Source: Bacteroidales bacterium UBA5762
GTDB lineage: Bacteria > Bacteroidota > Bacteroidia > Bacteroidales > TTA-H9
Length of the DNA stretch: 7,974 bases
Assembly (NCBI GenBank): GCA_002418865.1
Contig: DIEY01000028.1
Coordinates: forward strand, 1-7,974
Reading direction: 5' to 3'
Below the pieces are notes generated by a model. That model saw nothing but the letters and a program-made list of their open reading frames with translations. It did no database searches and was not told the origin of the DNA. The translations under genes were made by a program, and so were the position numbers. Position 1 is the stretch's first letter. The number at the start of each line of letters is the position of its first letter. This document shows positions 6,475-7,974 of this stretch, piece by piece.

Positions 6475-7709
6475 ATTAGAAAAAGCATCGGCCGCCAAGA
6501 GATAGAAAAAAATTTAAACCAATGTCCCAAACTTTTGTTGCAGATTCATAAAACAGATTCAAAAGTATTGGTTATACAACGACGCGTGGGCAAAAGTTAT
6601 ATCCTTAGGCAAATCGCTTCACAACTGATAAGCATCGGTATCCCTGCTAAAAACATCTTTTATATCAATAAGGAATTTATTGAGTTTGATTTTTTAACCA
6701 CCTACACAGAATTGGAGGAGACGGTAAATGCTTATAAGGCGAGTTTGAAACCCAAAGGGAAATTTTATCTTTTTATCGATGAAATACAAATGATAAAAGG
6801 GTGGGAACATTTTGTTAATTCTCATTCTCAGGATTTTTCAGAACCTTGCGAAATTTTTATTACGGGTTCTAATTCCGAGATGTTATCGGGGGAATTGGCA
6901 ACATTATTAGCAGGTCGTTATGTCAAATTTGAGATTTTTCCTTTCAGTTATGTCGAATATTTAGGAATTACCAAAAAACAAAAATCCCGACGGAGTTATG
7001 CAGAATATATGGAAACGGGCGCTTTACCCGAATTATTTGTGCTCCCCAACGAAGAAACAAGACGCAATTATATTTCGGCCCTAAAAGACACCATTTTATT
7101 GCGCGATATCATCTGGCATTATACCATTAAAGATGCCAAACTGCTGGAGGATGTGTTTATTTATCTGGTAAATAATGCTTCAAACCTGATTTCCATCACA
7201 AACATCCTGAATTACTTTGGATCGAAAAAACGAAAAACAAGTTACGATACCTTGTCAAACTATATTTCCTATCTCGAACAATCCTTTTTAATTCATAAAG
7301 TAGAACGTTTCAATATCAAAGGGAAAGAAGTATTGTCGGGCATTTATAAATATTATATGAGCGATTTGTGTTTTAAAAATTATCTTTACCCTGAATTCGA
7401 TCATGGAGTAGGGTATAAATTGGAAAATCTGCTTTTTCTGGAATTGAAAAGAAAGGGATATATGGTTTATGTCGGCACTTTCAGGGGTAAGGAAATCGAT
7501 TTTATTGCCAGAAGAGGGGACGAAATGATTTATATCCAGTGCTGCTATATGCTCACCGAGAAAGGGTGATTGCACGTGAATATGGTCCATTGGAAGCCAT
7601 AAAAGATAATTACGACAAATACGTCGTAACGATGGACGAGATACGTTTTCCTTCAAAGGAAGGGATAAAACACATTCAGGCTTGGAACTTTTCCGATGTA
7701 ATAAATTGA
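6475..7709 (+). pseudogene. decayed AAA/DUF4143 ATPase gene (start lost, frameshifted)
   Basis: Remnant of the common Bacteroidota ATPase with an AAA_14 domain followed by DUF4143. Numbering from the TTG at 6535, it has Walker B F-I-D-E-I-Q (80-85), I-T-G-S-N-S-E-M-L (109-117), the A-G-R-Y region, and the DUF4143 part from about E-T-G-A-L-P-E-L onward, ending with G-K-E-I-D-F-I-A-R-R. Three lesions are visible. First, family-like residues (G-R-Q-E-I-E-K-N-L) continue upstream to about 6487, yet this frame has no ATG, GTG or TTG before 6535 and is closed by a stop at 6472. Second, Walker A reads V-L-V-I-Q-R-R-V-G-K-S, lacking the first glycine of G-x4-G-K-S. Third, the frame stops at 7567-7569, while the expected tail (V-I-A-R-E-Y-G...K-H-I-Q-A-W) continues in the next frame from 7566 to the stop at 7707-7709. 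One base is missing near the A-run at 7561. A shortened 344-residue product is conceivable but probably inactive. Confidence 0.8.
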
Positions 7710-7935
7710 AGTGGCGTAAATAAAAAATTCTATTGTATAAGGGGATGCTTTTCGTTATAAAAATGTTAAAGCTAAATGTTACGTATCGTATCATCCATAA
7801 CTAACACTTCAACCACCAAACACTAGCCACCATCCTATCAATCTTTGGCAAATTTTTTGCATATTTACCCACAACCAAATGCCAACTTTCAGACTTTAAG
7901 AGAATAATCAAAATCAACTAAATAGAAATAATCCT
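7710..7935. other. AT-rich intergenic region
   Basis: 226 bases between the ATPase remnant and the final gene start. No open frame of note was found; the minus-strand frame across 7288-7794 lies mostly over the ATPase remnant and resembles nothing. A TTTG at 7844-7847 followed by AT-rich sequence may belong to the promoter of the last gene, but no good TAnnTTTG partner is seen. Confidence 0.3.
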
Positions 7936-7974
7936 ATGAAAAATCTTTCGAAAGCTATTTGGATTCTGGTAGCA
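7936..7974 (+). CDS. start of a gene cut by the window edge, probable signal peptide
   Basis: The ATG at 7936 opens a frame to the window end: M-K-N-L-S-K-A-I-W-I-L-V-A. A lysine-bearing start followed by a hydrophobic run is the usual opening of a signal peptide or a membrane helix, suggesting an exported or membrane protein. The long AT-rich leader upstream fits a new transcription unit. Thirteen residues are too few to name the family. Confidence 0.5.
   Translation, partial: MKNLSKAIWILVA

Noticed and set aside
7555..7572. Programmed -1 frameshift in the ATPase gene
   Set aside because: The site reads GAG AAA GGG TGA, which does not allow canonical X-XXY-YYZ re-pairing, and the gene has two other lesions.
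7728..7757. TATAA...TTATA hairpin downstream of the ATPase remnant
   Set aside because: Five A/T pairs around a 14-base loop are too weak to call a terminator.
7288..7794. 168-residue open frame on the minus strand
   Set aside because: It lies largely antisense to the DUF4143 coding region and has no recognisable domain; it looks like a shadow frame.

Overview
The window comes from an AT-rich member of the Bacteroidota, probably a Bacteroidales or Marinilabiliales relative. The signs are AT-rich coding sequence, no Shine-Dalgarno motif ahead of the starts, a TAnnTTTG-type -7 promoter box, and gene families common in that phylum. No genus can be named from the sequence alone.

Layout. (1) Bases 6-293 carry a small GIY-YIG nuclease gene. 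About 40 bases after it lies a GC-rich cluster of imperfect palindromes (331-495). These behave like REP elements: two whole hairpins in opposite orientations plus two partial copies, with paired base changes in the stems. (2) Bases 727-4640 hold a tight four-gene plus-strand operon: a membrane-anchored GT2 glycosyltransferase, a class I SAM-dependent methyltransferase, an FrhB/FdhB-like iron-sulfur flavoprotein, and a polytopic UPF0104/LPG-synthase-TM protein. The first two are 3 bases apart, the second and third overlap by 20 bases, and the last follows after 7 bases. A candidate promoter lies just before the first gene. (3) Bases 4760-6250 on the minus strand encode a CPA1-type K+(Na+)/H+ antiporter with a C-terminal RCK_C (TrkA-C) domain, convergent with the operon. 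(4) Bases 6475-7709 hold a decayed AAA/DUF4143 ATPase gene: it has no usual start codon, its Walker A motif is damaged, and a one-base frameshift lies near the 3' end. (5) The last 39 bases look like the start of another gene with a hydrophobic, signal-like N terminus.

How the genes may work together. The operon reads as a small glycan or glycolipid cassette. The glycosyltransferase would move a sugar onto a lipid carrier, the methyltransferase and the FrhB-like redox protein would modify the product or its precursor, and the UPF0104 protein would handle a lipid-linked substrate in the membrane. This is inferred from family and gene order. The substrate cannot be read from the sequence.

The most unusual element is the nuclease gene beside the palindrome cluster. 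It resembles REP/RAYT arrangements, but with a GIY-YIG enzyme in place of a Y1 tyrosine transposase. A functional link between the two is a hypothesis.
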